Source: Paramacrobiotus metropolitanus (Eukaryota > Tardigrada > Eutardigrada > Parachela > Macrobiotidae). Taken from it: a stretch of DNA of 64,000 nt. Position numbers and translations under genes: made by a program. Below, piece after piece: positions 33,704 through 54,772 of the stretch; positions within the stretch are counted from its first letter, which is position 1; the number at the start of each line of letters is the position of its first letter. The notes beneath the pieces were generated by a model that worked only from the letters and a program-made list of their open reading frames with translations, was not told the origin of the DNA and searched no databases. The stretch is from positions 682,001 to 746,000 of the forward strand of contig NW_026570287.1 of assembly GCF_019649055.1 (NCBI RefSeq), in the 5' to 3' direction.

Positions 33704-35888
33704 GGGAAATGAATTCTTATCTTGCTGTTCCGGTATAGATCATACATCATACATGTGTTTCTCACTACAACATTTTTAAATTATCAATGTCTTAGTAGAA
33801 ATTAGAAACAAAAAATGTTCACGGCTCACTGTTCTTTAGGTCAGTGCGTATCGGTGCAGAGTTAGTATTGTACCAGCAGGTCATGAGTTGCCAAGCATCC
33901 GGCTGTGCAAGAAATGCACATTAAAGGATAGTTAAAAAACATTTCTGTGCGTGTTTCAAGCAAAAACGATCAAATCGGCTGCGCCCGCTATAATACCATA
34001 TCATCAGAAATGCTCTTTAATGGCACCCACGGAAAACCTTCGGCGAATATTTCATTTTCTATTTAGTTTTTTTGCAGAGAAATTCAAATGTTGTCGTTGT
34101 ATAAGTACTTAATTTACTGTACGACCGAAAGAGCCTTTGTATGCACGTACGGGCTAAAGATAACCGGCACGGGAAACACAAAGAGCACGACAGAAGTCCC
34201 ATATGTATAGTCTGACCATGCCCGGTTCTAGGGTAAGCAGTATTTTCACGTGCTTTACAGTTTAGATTTGACAGCGTCGGAGCACAACACACTGTCTTTA
34301 GAACAGTATGTTGCGGTATACTTATGGGGCCCCGTTTTTATGTTATACATTTTCACGTTTAAAATACATAATCTACGGAACCATATAATGGTTTCTTCGT
34401 ATTACTTATACTTATAAATATTACACCCATATTGAAAACATTTTTGGATGGGGAAAAATGATCACGAACGCTTTTTTCGAATATAACCGGGATGGTTAGA
34501 TGTGCCTTGATTTTAGATGTATCAGTTCATCCCGTTGAGGAAACGGAACCGCTTGTGAAAAGTTTACTTAAAATATTTTTTAATCCTCAAAAACTTGCGT
34601 AATCCACTTAAGCATTTCAGTCCACACTTAGCATCCAATTAAATTTCTGTGCTAGCCCACAACCAAGCCAATCTGGGTTTTTCAGCAATAATGGCACATT
34701 GTACTTATCATAGCGTACGTATTCAACGTGGGAATGCTTAGCGTGTGTTAGGTACCGTCCATTCTTGAGAAACTGGAATGAATTCTTCATTTAGATGATG
34801 TAGTCTTGGGTCTTAGCCGGCGCTGCTATTCTTACATGTACTTATTCTTGTTAATAACACCTAAAATCTGTATTAAGTAAGTAGAAAGTCTGATAATAAA
34901 TCTAATAATTACGTAAATACGATATTTTAAGATCAATGAATTAATAATTATTATGTTGTACTGTATTGGCTTACGTTGTAACACAACCATTGCCGCATTC
35001 GCAGTGGCAGATTAATTAGGCCATATGAAACTATGCAAGGATCGATATAGAATTCATTTCTCTATCTAATGATGTGAATTACGTCTTTATAGAAAGATTG
35101 TACACAATTACTTATCTGAAAAACTATCATAGTCCAAAAATGTTCGGCATGGTTGTATTAATGCGCAATATAGGCGATTACTCTGTTCTGGGTGGCGGGA
35201 ACCTTATTCTAAGCATATTCACGAAGTTATAAGAGTATAAAAATTCAAAAATTCACGCATCCTTGCTTTTTCAGATACTGTAACACCGTAATTTTGGTTC
35301 AGAATGTACTTCATACGTAGGTTTATCATATTGCTGAGTTTCATGAAGTTTGAGTTGATGACTGAGTTATTTGACGCGTTGGAGGTTTTACACTTTTTTG
35401 GGGAATTACACAGGAACCGGTTAATGCGCGCAAATTTTGGGTTAAAACGGTACAATTCAATGTTATGAACACTTAAAGCAGTAACGTTACTAACGTATTC
35501 TATGGAATTGTTTACGAGTCCGTCATGGCTTTTTTTCCAGCAAGAGAGGTGCAAACGAATGGAAATTCAACTAAATATTGTAGATGAATCAAGCGGTCAA
35601 GCCACAACTTTTCACATTTCGCGGTTAATACAGTGCTCACCGGTTCCGGGGACGGGCTGGTATATTGTGGAATTGGGTAACGTAACTGACAAGAGTTATA
35701 GCGTCGCTGGCAAGAGTTATTTCATTTGCTCAATTAGTCAACTTAACTTCTGGTGCAGTCTATCGCCGTAAATACCGAATATGCAATCGACATTGAGAGT
35801 CATATTCCGCTTACTTCTTGCTGGATGTTTTTTCGAAACTATAGAATCAATATGCCATAAAGCATTTGGGAAGTTCCTGGATGAAAGG

Positions 35889-36099
35889 TCATGATCCAGC
35901 GAACATAAAAAATCTGTGTGTTCCTTTGGTAAAGCCGGCTTTTCCGGCAGCAGTCATCAGATCCGACAATAAGTCGTCAGTTGTTAAAAAAACTACTTCC
36001 CGATAGATATTTCCGCTTGGGACGGGAGACAGCCGCGTTACCAATATAAATATTCTATGTACACATAAGTCCACCTTGTTAGTGTGCTCATCGTAAAAG
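35889..36099 (-). pseudogene. Fragment of a receptor-cyclase-type ligand domain
   Basis: The minus-strand frame reads IYREVVFLTTDDLLSDLM then TAAGKAGFTKGTHRFF and hits TGA at 35891-35889. Spacing and pattern match the part of the ANF-receptor domain that reads [17 protein letters not shown], then [13 protein letters not shown], in the receptor cyclase at 54773-61402. No splice donor precedes the stop, there is no ATG of its own, and following frames are broken by stops. It is most likely a degraded gene piece. The similarity was judged by eye and is modest. Confidence 0.35.
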
Positions 36100-36109
36100 T
36101 TGCATTGAC

Positions 36110-36379
36110 ATGGATTTGGCCCACTATCTCATCAGCCTGTTAGGCACTGACCCATGCTTATTTTTCACCATTGTTTTCTTGTTTATATTTGGTATTTTTG
36201 TAATTGGTGGTTTTATTTGCGCGATATTCGACTGTGAATGCGGACAGACACTTAAACGATTGATCTGCGGAGGAGGAATTATTAGTGGAATAGGCCTTGT
36301 GGTGTCTATAGTGGTCCACGATGAAAGACACCCGCAATCGCAGGTACTTAAATACATACGGATAAACGTTTCCACCTAA
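36110..36379 (+). CDS. Small two-helix membrane ORF
   Basis: Starts with ATG at 36110 and runs 89 codons to a TAA. Two hydrophobic helices are clear (FFTIVFLFIFGIFVIGGFIC and GGGIISGIGLVVSIVV), separated by a short Cys-containing loop (DCECGQTLKRL). A donor-like GTACTT (36343-36348) after CGCAATCGCAG could make this a first exon instead. No homologue is recognised. The balanced hydrophobic pattern is more gene-like than other short ORFs here, but chance remains possible. Confidence 0.35.
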   Translation: MDLAHYLISLLGTDPCLFFTIVFLFIFGIFVIGGFICAIFDCECGQTLKRLICGGGIISGIGLVVSIVVHDERHPQSQVLKYIRINVST

Positions 36380-37456
36380 GTAGTTACTTACCAATTTGAA
36401 ACAAATTTATGATGGTTTCGAAACATTTAGGTAAAAACTTCTAATACAACAATTTTGTTGCTTCAGAGCTAGTGTAGAATCCTTTGAGTGAATTGGCAGA
36501 TTTTAGATTGTTGACCTTTTGTCAACTTGATTTTGCTATTCCCAAAGCCTGTTTTGGCCCGGAAACGAAAATCCCAGCACAGATGTTAGTACAACACATG
36601 CGTATATAATATGATGTACAATACAAGGTAAGCCTCGCGCATTCGCGCTTGCACATTTGTATTGGAAGGGTCAGGTCTGGATTTATGGACTGTTCCGGCA
36701 TTCATCCGGCAGATTATTAATCGACCGAAGCGCAGCAAAGGTCCTCTATGTTCAAGAAAACAGAAATTTTGTCGGTCACTTGGGTCATGGCGGTCACGCG
36801 TCAATATTTTAAATAAAATATGGAAGAACACACCAGTACAAAGTGATAAATAAAAATGAAGAAATATTTTAAAACAGTTCTAAAACAAACTCGGGAAACA
36901 TTTTATTAAACTTTGTTTCCCGCTTTGCTTCGGTCTTTTAGTGCAAGCCAACAGCGCAGCACTGCACATACTATACTTAACACTTCTATTGTACAATACT
37001 ACTTAAGACTTAGTATTCTTAGTACTGTATTGCATTTGCATGTTGCCATAGTTCTAAAATTTTCTGACTGGAATGTTTTTAAAAAATCAAAATTCAAACA
37101 GGCGAAGGTTTGCAGATTTACTAGGAAATGTGGAAATTTTTCGTGGATTCTAATTTTTCTGATATTTTTAGTGTTCGATCTGTTAGTGCGTTTAAGCATG
37201 CGTTGCGCAGTGTAAATTTTGTTTAAGCGTGCTGGGAATTTCTCTGTGCAGTTACTGTTTGGCCAGGTTTAAAATCCCATGCTAGTATGTCACCCTAGCC
37301 GGAAATGGGCTACCTGCTCCACGAAGAAATAGGACAAGTTAAGTTAGTAAAGATCAAACTGATCGTGAAAAACATTGTAGTAGTATTACATTGCAGTATT
37401 GTACACACGTAAGAAAGCTGATATGCTAATAACTGTTAGATGCCTTGATCACAATA

Positions 37457-38102
37457 CAGTAAAACCTCTGCTAACATACACTTCTTTATTAAATACACTT
37501 CTCTACAACATACAACCTGTAAGGAACCGAATTGGCCCGCATGGTATAACATAGGGGGGATTCTCTTTATAACATTCACCTCTTTATAAGCCTTACATAC
37601 ACTTGCCGCGGAACCAAACGTAGTTTTACCAGTGCAGAGAACCTGTGAATAACATTCAGATCCGGTTAAATATTGTTATATAAAAGCAACCGGATGCAAT
37701 TCAAAGCTATCTTAACATCGTCAAACAATAGCGAGCAGCGTAAACGTTGTTTGTGCTAATGCCTAATCGTAATTACTTATGTAAAAATAAATATTAACAG
37801 AATATTCTTATTTTATCAGTCTCAAAGTACTAATCATACTTTTTGATGAACTCTAAACGAAGTTTGTTAAATGTTTTATGTAATTCAAATTAGTAAAGTA
37901 TCTGCAGTTTGTACTACAATTACTCGGTACTTGCTAGTTGCTAATGCCGTAATGTTGCATTTATGTAATAATGCGATGCCCAATCCCCCACTTCAAAAAT
38001 ACACCAGCGCCCCTGGGGACAGTTGCCTTTTATAAAATACACCCCGGTATAAAATACGAAACTGATCGAACCGTGCCTGTATTTTATAGAGAGGTTTTAC
38101 TG
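37457..38102. mobile_element. pogo/Tigger-like MITE
   Basis: Ends are CAGTAAAACCTCT (37457-37469) and its exact complement AGAGGTTTTACTG (38090-38102), flanked by TA on both sides (37455-37456 and 38103-38104), as expected of Tc1/mariner-superfamily pogo/Tigger elements. Inside, the left end continues with repeated ACTTCTTTAT/ACTTCTCTAC phrases and the right end with TAAAATAC phrases. At 646 bp there is no transposase ORF, so it is non-autonomous. It ends about 160 bp before the first supported exon of the cadherin-like gene. Confidence 0.78.
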
Positions 38103-38264
38103 TAGACTATAGTAATATGATGGCCTTGATATTGCGTACGCATTGTCCAATTCCTTCGGGACGTATTTGATTTCCGGTACTTCGTACAACAGGACCATCA
38201 CAAAAGCTCCCTTTAGCCCAAGAATGTTTCTCGCAAGTTTACCGATATCGTTAAAATTTTTCAG

Positions 38265-39962
38265 GCTTTATCGCGCCAGTTGGCGCCCACATTTATACAG
38301 TCAGCCGGTTACCAGTTCAGCAATGTTAACTGCATTCCCAACCAGCCTGTTGGTAGGATCTCGGCGTACAGCGAAAGCGCAGGTGATATTGCATATACCG
38401 TCGATTCGGAAACCGGAAGCTCTGTAACAGTAAATATCAACAGCGGTCTGATCTTGATGGCCACTGTCTCTTACGACGTACAGCATTTAACGTTCCGTGC
38501 TACTAATCAGCACGGATCGAGAACGGTCCCAGTAACCATCTACTGCTCTGGCAACTCCGTGACGGGGAAAACCATGGTCCCCACCTTTTCGATGGCATCA
38601 TACATTTTCACAGTAACCAACTGTTACACGGGTTACTACAATACCAATGCTAATGTCGGAGCGGTGTACGCCAACGGAGCCAGTTACTATACGTTATCAG
38701 CCGGAAACGGAAACAGCCCGGGTGCTACGTTCAACATCAATCCCAGTGGGCTGATCACGATGAATGGATACGCAAGCACTGGGTAAGCCAAATATCCTAC
38801 ATTTACATTAGTAAAAGAATTAAACTGCTCAGGAAAAGTTAACTGCTCTTATAATTTTTACTATAAAATTAATCTGGAGTCTGGATTCTGGACAGACTTG
38901 AATTACTACAACATATCCGTCTTGTCAATAATACTTGTCCAGTTTATAATCATAAAACAGTGAAGATATACGTGCTAATTAATGCTCGTACAAACGTTTG
39001 TAAAAGTTGTGTGAAATTAAACCCATAAAAAGTACTACAGTAAGATCTTAATAAAATTTAATAGTACATAAATTTAATAGTAAAATACTCTTCGTAGCGT
39101 CAGACACATTTTATCCTCTTGACGAAGGCTTAATAGTAGCATCTCGCTGCGCTCGATGTAAATTACCACCTTTTTTGTTTCTAAGTACTCTGAATTCGTA
39201 ACGCAACAATGTCACGGTAATAAATTTCAAATAAATTTCTGAATCTCAAACTAATCAAACTGTTTTCAAAACCAAGCAGTAGGAATTTACATATCATAAC
39301 CTATTTTTAAAAAAATTCTAGTATTGTCTTAAAAAAATTATCTTAGAAAACATAATATGTATATATATATATATATACGAGTATGTATATATATAGTTTT
39401 GTAAGATGCAATAGACACACATATATATATTGTGTGTATATATAAATATTTGTGTTTTGTAAGATATGAATATCTATATATTGAATGTAACGCGTATATA
39501 ATATTTTATTTTGACTTTTATAGCTACTACACGCTAGCGGTTACGGCTTACGGGTCAAATGGACTGACATCCAGCACAACGGTCGCAGTATATCTGTCCT
39601 GCAACGGGAACGCAAACCCCATTTCGGCGAATCCAGTTTTTCAGCAGGCCAGCTACTCGTTCGCATCGGCTCCTGCTGGTTCTGATTCATGTATTAATGA
39701 GGGCACCATCATTGGGAACGTATTCGCCTTCAACGCGCATTCGTATGCGGTAACCAGCGAACCATCGGGCCTGTTCACTATTTCCCACTCAGGACAGATC
39801 TCACTAAGCACCGCCACCACGGGAGCGTTGGGAGGCCATTATTCTATAACCGTTACTGCTTACGGCTCCAACGCCGGGTCGGCCAGTGTGCCGGTGACTA
39901 TTAGTATTCCTAGCTTGCGATGTGCTCAAAAGAGCACCGGTACCGCGACCGCGGTGATATAA
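38265..39962 (+). CDS. Cadherin-like repeat extracellular protein (5' partial model)
   Basis: Two exons are certain, 38265-38782 and 39524-39962, joined in phase 2 (ACT GG|GTAAGC to TATAG|C) and ending with TAA. They encode 318 residues made of three tandem beta-sandwich repeats of about 90-105 residues. Each begins PTF/PVF...Y.F, has a G-V/I-G-x-V-like turn, then FxINxSGxI, and closes with an LTVTAYGSNG-type strand and a Cys. This is the rhythm of cadherin repeats, though the DxNDN calcium motifs are missing. No signal exon was found: the exon begins after a TTTTTCAG acceptor at 38264, so a leader exon must lie upstream or the gene is truncated. An AT microsatellite lies in the intron. An adhesion or matrix role is inferred. 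Confidence 0.68.
39359..39455. repeat. TA-rich microsatellite
   Basis: Runs of TA/TATG dinucleotides lie inside the intron of the cadherin-like gene. Simple sequence only. Confidence 0.8.
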
Positions 39963-42900
39963 CGATGGAATCGCGTAGAGATTTGCAATCTGCAATTATC
40001 GAAATTATTGGATTATACGGGTCATTGTTATGCTTTATGAGTTTGCTCCTTCTGATTTTAAAATAAATGCATGTGCTATCGTTTTTCTTCGGCCGTTCTA
40101 CAAACTTATTTGATAATTTCAGAAAATTTAATGCTGCTTTCGATAATACAGTACTGTCCTGTTTTCTCGATAAAATTTCATCTGATTTCAGTTTCGCAGA
40201 TTGCTGCTCATTCAGAATGCGCTGGTGATGTATGATAAGAGTCAATCAGTTAAGTAAGTATTTATGTGCAATTTCTGCAGTAAAGAAACAATAAATAAAT
40301 AATAAATACAACAAGGAGCAATAAATCACCTTACTTCAGCAACGCTGCAATGAAGCGCGCGATGCCTATTGTGCATTCTCGGCTTTTGAATGATTGCTGT
40401 GCTCCTGGGATTGCAGATAAGTATGTATGAGTACAGTTCGTATATAATTATACAGTATACCTCATCTGAGGTATAGCATTTCAGCAATCAGCAATGCATA
40501 TGGATCAGCTTATGACCGCCTTCGGGCTATATTATACGTGTATGCTTATTAACGATAAGTATTTGAATACCGATCTTCGTTTCGAATGATTTAATAAAAC
40601 ATGGCTCCAAAACACAAAACGTGAGTGTCTTATTTATGAGGTACTTATATTTGGTAATGCATGACTAATATTTTTGGACATCGCAAAATACGTTATACGG
40701 ATTGGATACCCCTTTTTAAAGCGCTTTTGGGGATGCTTGAGGAAGGCTCGCTGTACGGGATGTACGCGTTCGGTAACTTCGGTACGAGTACTGACCATGA
40801 AATCATTCTACGGAAGATACTGTATTCGTGATTCTCGCCGGGACTGCAGACTGGCAGTGTGTCATTTTGACGTCACTAACTACAGGAATTTTGCAGTGCG
40901 CCAAAAGGGGAAATGTGCATGCGCCATGTAACACGCGAAAACGGTCGTACGTGAGGCGTTCTGTAATGCCACGGCCATCGGCATCGCCGCACAATTTATG
41001 GGGCACATTACACTTTTTTATCAGGCATGTGTCGCCCAATTGGTAGAGCTTAGTGTTTTATTAATTTTTATGTAATTGCCGCATTAATAAGCAGAATAAT
41101 GTGCGAACTCGCGCTGTTTAACGGGATATACTTGTTTGAAACATGCCAGTATTTATGGCTACTTTGAAAATTTTTTTTGTGCCTTGTTTTGGTCCGCTTT
41201 AGAAGTGTATAGGCTCATTAGAAAGCTCAAAAATCGCGCTTTTCAACAGATAGATTTTCAAAAGCAGCGCTAAAAGCACAAATGTTAGAAAAATTTTTAT
41301 GTTGTGTTTGCCCTTAAAAAATCCCATCCAAGCAGTAAATGGAACATCTTCAGGTTTGATGTTTTCAGTTGAAACTTAAAATTATTTTACATACTGGGTT
41401 TATTTGAAAAAAACTTTGAATGAAAAGCTAAAAAGATGTGAATTTTTAAACATAGAACTAATTGTTCTTACCGATAAAACCACTGAGCGTTGGAGTTCGA
41501 AAGATTCTATCGCAAAACCAAGAAAACCCAGTATGTAGAATAATTTTCTGTTTCCAATGGTACCAAGAACATCCAATTCCATTGCGGCAATGGAATACAA
41601 AACGCGTAGAACTGTCCAAACGTTATTCCTAGTAAATTAGGGTCTTCGTGTTTCGAAAATGGTCCGCTGCATCGGTGCACGACTTTGAGGAGACAACCAC
41701 GCTACCTGCAGGCTGCGCATGGCGTTCATGAAATCGCAGCCTGCGCACGGTTATAGCGCTACGCAGACACGCAGCCCGCGTGCGGTTGGATACATTTTGA
41801 TTCGAAATGTGGTGGCAGCTACGTGAATCGAATCGTGCTGCTGCACCCGTGCGTCATTTTAGACCCCCGGTACTTTTTGGTGTCAGACAGATTTCTGTTT
41901 CTGTTCAGTTTCCATGCTTTTCAAAAGATCTCTCATTTTAAAGAGCATTTTTTTCTATTCTATAAAATGTAGTTACTGTAACTTTTCTAGGAATGAAGCA
42001 AAACAAATAGATCGCCTTAAACAATGTCACGAAATGCATGTGTTGCTATGGGCCTACGATGACTTCTGGGCGTAGCGTGGGCGTACGGCTCCCAACCGCC
42101 ACGGGGGTGCCATCCTGGCGAGAATCGTCAGTTACAGTAACTACAATCACGTGGAATATAATTTTGTGAACTCATCGCCGCGGTCTGTATTCGTTTTTTT
42201 CCTTTTGCGAGTTGCAAAGCCAATTTTTGCTTTGATTAACTGAAATACACATGGCTTCGAATATATATGGCGTACCTTCACTACCTTGTTACGTTGGTAA
42301 TGCACACGTCTGCGAATTTTTAAAAACCACCGAATAATGCGGATACCGCATACGAAGCGTTTTTTGCTTATGGAAATTGAAGGGCACCGCATAGCGTTTC
42401 CCTATTCTTATTTGACTGGTGACTGCAGTGAGATCATGGCATGTCGTCTGTACTCTGTCGATAATTGAGCCCGCCTTCCAGCATGATACAGGTGGAATAC
42501 GCGAGAACATTAGGAATACGCATCGAAAAATATTGGGTCGAATTTTTGGAGTGGTCCGAAATCGTCCATAATTATATCAACTAACATAATCAAAAACGAT
42601 ACTGGAGGTCACATCTAGAAACTCTTACAGTTAAGAGTTATGACACGCTACATGTATTAAGTTTTCAGGGTACTACCATCGCGCATGTTTTTGTGGATGT
42701 CACAACCAAAAAAAGAGGTCATAACTTACTGTGGCCGTGTATAAATTACACCGTGTATAAATTCATAAAATTCAGTAAAATTATGATCTTGTTCAATACT
42801 CAGAAAGGCAGTGAAATATTAGAATAAATGAAACAAATTTGTTTCATCTGTTTTTCTTAGTTTCCATTAGTTTCATCTGTGCCGCCACATATGCGGTCAA

Positions 42901-43380
42901 TGGCCAAAACAGAAATTTGACAATAAATTCTACACCACGCCAGATTCCGCGAACAATTAGGATTCGGAATCGCTTAAGAGAAGCTAACCCATAACCTTAT
43001 ACCAAAATCTCATTCTATATTGTGCCAAACAATACTACAATGTTACAAATCAAGCATACAAGAATTTCGTCGTTTTCCATATGACCATGTCCCCCGATTC
43101 GTTACATCTCTGGGAACATGGTCAAAATTTATAACGATTCTGTATAGTTTATCAAAACTGAGGTTCAGCAAACTAAGAAACACTTGCCGGCATTACCGAA
43201 TAGCCAGCTTCTTACTCTCGCCGTCTTCCTTTTTGCACTCTCCCGAACCCTAACATACTGCTTTTGATCGGGCGACACTGTATTTGATCGTAAAATCGTC
43301 AAACTGTGCATACAACTGAGGAAAAATTGATGTTTACCGGACTCAACTTACTCTGAGATGTGTCACCACCACAAACCACA

Positions 43381-43453
43381 AAAGTAACTGGTTGTCACTA
43401 CCACAAAAGTAACTGGTTGTCACTACCAGAAAGTAACTGGTTGTCACTACCAT
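43381..43453. repeat. Three-copy 24-25 bp tandem repeat
   Basis: Units AAAGTAACTGGTTGTCACTA plus CCAN at 43381-43404, 43405-43429 and 43430-43453, almost identical. Confidence 0.9.
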
Positions 43454-43498
43454 TAATATAGTCACGCTAATTAATATTTATTATTATCGGCCTCAATA

Positions 43499-43545
43499 TT
43501 AATATTACTAGTTTAAGGGCGGTACCCTTAAACTAGTAATATTAA
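43499..43545. repeat. Perfect 21-bp-arm palindrome
   Basis: TTAATATTACTAGTTTAAGG plus G (43499-43519) pairs exactly with 43525-43545 around the loop CGGTA. Further ACTAGTAATATTAAACTAG-type copies follow to 43593. It could be a cruciform former or element terminus. Confidence 0.9.
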
Positions 43546-44126
43546 ACTAGTAGTAATAACTAGTAATATTAAACTAGTAGTATTAAACTAGTAGAAAGCG
43601 CCGCAATTTGGGCGGCGTTTGGACGCTACACAGCGCGCTGCGTCATTCAATAATCGCGCTCACTCAGCAGCTGAGCCGCAGAACCTGCATGGAAAACTGC
43701 TGCATCATAACCTGTTTCCATTTGATATCTCTCCCGTTTTGATTATTCACTTCCTTTCATATGCTTTTTATCAGTCTTTCGCGTCGCGCGCGTCATTCAT
43801 GCCCTGCGCTTTCCATCCGCTATGAATTTACAGGTGGATGTACGGCGAACAGCGGCATCCTTCTAATTGACGCCTGATATTTTATGCGTACCAGCCATCA
43901 GTACGTTATCTCCTAATTATTTGACACTGCATTAGCGCGGACTTCTTTTGCCTTGGAGCGGTTATTTCCATTCATGTTGATTATAATTGACTTTATAATT
44001 CATAAGTCTTTTTTACTATCATTGCCAGCGAGCAGGATTTTTTCGTGGGGGACATTTAGTGCTGTGTGAACGGTGCAGTAAGCACCCGCGTTGACTGCTG
44101 CTGATTGCGAAGAAATTTCGAACAGC

Positions 44127-52311
<8,185 letters not shown>

Positions 52312-54772
52312 TTGTTACAAATGATTTGTATGTATTCTTATTCTCTCCTGTCCTAAATTTTGTGTTGTTTATAGTTGTAATCTTTTATTGCGTTGAGTAA
52401 ATGTGTTTCTAAAAATATGTGGTGAAAGCATCCGGAGATTTACTTTACTAGTGCAGTCGGAACAGATGAGTCCATTTTTACGGCAGTAGATTTTAACGGA
52501 ATAGTGCTTATTTCCTGTGAAAGCTGAGCACCGGTTGTTATGTTGCGAATGAACGGAGATTGTTGCTAGAATAATGATTGTTCTTGACCTACAATTAATT
52601 GTGCGGAAACAGTCTGGCACTTCTGGTTTGGATTATTCATCCCTAATTACCGAGATTAAAATTAATATGAATATCGCGGGTCTTTTATTTTGGCGCGTTC
52701 TGACTTATTCTCGACGTTTGTTAAAAAACACATTCGCCTATACAATAAACAGACACTGGACATGCAGAAAAGTAGACTAACTTGTAATAAAGATGCGGTA
52801 AATAAATTGTATCTGTACATACTATTTGTGTCCTCGTACTTATATACTTCACCAGCTAGCTAAAGTGCTTTACCATATTAATACAAATCAAATTGGGTGC
52901 TGGTGCTGCTTTTTAAAATGCCCTCAGTGGTCGGTAGAATCGCTGTTTTTTATGAATCAATCCCAGATTCCCAGTGACATGACCGAGCAGGCTTTCCTTG
53001 GCGGTCGTTTTTTTTTATTGAGAATCAAGTGGAGCGCTTACTGTATCTGTTTGGTTTGTCAATCCGAGGAAATATGAGGTGATGTAGTGGAAGCGTGAGT
53101 AATACGTAGTTACGTACAGATACCGCATTTTATAAGTAGTACTCTGTAGTCTGTACTCTGTACTTACATATTTCATCCCATAGCCCACTAATTCTGTCTC
53201 CACTGCGGCGTAATTTTATTTTGCCCTATGATATTGTCGAGAATAAAAAATCAATAATACCGGTTGCTGCTGCTGGGAATTCGAATTGTCAGGTATTATT
53301 CTGATGACGATAACGGTTACTGCAGCCGAGCAGTTCCTAACGCTTTTTTCCCTTTCATTATATACAACCTGTGCCAATGGTGCTCTTGTTTGCTACTAAC
53401 GGACAAGTTGTGCGGCTAATGGAAATCAATACACTGCACACAGACCGTGGTATGTGTACACTGAACACCGGTACAGGTGAGTATTCCAGTGTGCAAAAAT
53501 GTTCTCATGTCTTCCCTTTTTTTGCATCCCGCTTCCACAATCACAGCGCTCAGTCGTTCGCTCTCTTGTAGCAACTTTTGTGTGAATTCGAAGAACACTC
53601 TTTATCACTGGCGTATATTGAAAAGTGTGCGTTGTACAATGACAATGTTGTGTGCACGCCCTCTCATCCAGTATTCCAAAATATTCAGATCATGAGAAAG
53701 TGCCGACAAATTTGCTTGGCACATGCGGTTTTCGATTCTTGATGGAATGGTATCTGCAACAGAATTGGGAATAATTTTCTGTCAATGATCTGCCTCATTT
53801 TGTGATAATATCTCGCTGTGTATTTTGGATGTAAGTAATTATGGGATCAGTGATCTTTTATCCAGTGGCTGGTTTCGATTAGAATTTATTATGACGTGCA
53901 CATCTCCGAATACTGACGATACTCAGGAAATAATAATTACAAGCCGACTGTGTAACTGGGATCAGCAAAATTACAATTAGGTAATTTTTCAGAACACTAT
54001 GCAGCATGCATATTATTACTTTAAGTACAATCGTATACTGCAGCCATTTGTTAAAGCCATTAAATGAAACTCTTGCGGGTGAATTTAGATTATAGTTGCA
54101 GGAAGCATTTAGCATATTGCATTTCTTTAATTTATCAAATCCTTAAATACTACTTTTAGCAGGCTGGCATTGTATACACTGCAGCTTCAGTGGTTAGATT
54201 ATGATTTACCTCTTATAACTGAGATGCTCTTCTCGGTAAAACAAAATGTTGCGCGTAGGCCAAATAAGCGAGACAGTCTCCCATGGCTGCTTTGCAATGT
54301 CTATAATTTTTACTTTTTGTTGTGATCGCGAGCCACTTACTGTTGTTGTGATGATTATTGCCAATAAAAAATTAACAGCTAAGGGAATAGCTAACTATAC
54401 GATAGCGCCTAGCGAGTAGTTCTTCCGAAGTATACAAAACCTCACGTAAGATCAGAATAGTTAATCGTAGGTAATCCCTATGCATATTGGTTTAGCATTA
54501 ACGGCGCGGCTCCTGAATTACCGAATATACTGTAATATAACTAAAGGCAGAGCAAGCGGGCTACAACGCGTGCTGCTTGTTCGGGACATGCATGATTAGC
54601 ATAATCCATATGTATAGTGTGGAAAGATTTCCGTAGCGTTTCCGGAAAAGCATCCCATTAACCGGTTTTGTTGTCAGCTTCCTGTTACATGCACATCGTT
54701 CCATCTGTCACCTGATATATATTACAGCTATCCAGGATTATTCATCGATTTCCGCGAACAATTCAACGGGAA
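52312..54772. other. Intergenic region between ABCC and cyclase genes
   Basis: Holds the ABCC 3' UTR with AATAAA at 52786-52791 and the presumed cyclase promoter. The short ORFs are unconvincing. No other feature is seen. Confidence 0.5.
52786..52791 (+). terminator. Polyadenylation signal, ABCC gene
   Basis: AATAAA lies 475 bases past the stop codon, on the same strand. Another AATAAA-like stretch occurs at about 52800, so the exact site is not certain. Confidence 0.4.

Larger units (their letters stand above)
33704..37456. other. Gene-poor intergenic region
   Basis: AT-rich, with upstream duplicated flank of the Ig genes at 33880-33920, a receptor-cyclase-like fragment (35889-36099, minus) and a small membrane ORF (36110-36379, plus). 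The overlapping opposite-strand ORFs at 35219-35771 have no recognisable domain, and neither is called. The segment at 36718-36756 resembles one in the ABCC gene intron at 49851. Confidence 0.4.
39963..44126. other. Intergenic region upstream of the ABCC gene
   Basis: About 4.2 kb. It contains tandem and inverted repeats at 43381-43600 and one orphan exon-like ORF on the minus strand (41573-41470) ending in a GTAAGA donor. The ORFs at 40674-41046 look broken. No complete gene is seen. Confidence 0.5.

Noticed and set aside
40674-41046. Plus-strand ORFs with a YRNFAV phrase resembling SLC22-type transporters
   Set aside because: The frame is broken by stops, the similarity is only a few residues, and no splice model fits.
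43381-43453. CRISPR-like spacing of repeats
   Set aside because: The units are directly adjacent with no spacers, in animal DNA; a plain tandem repeat.
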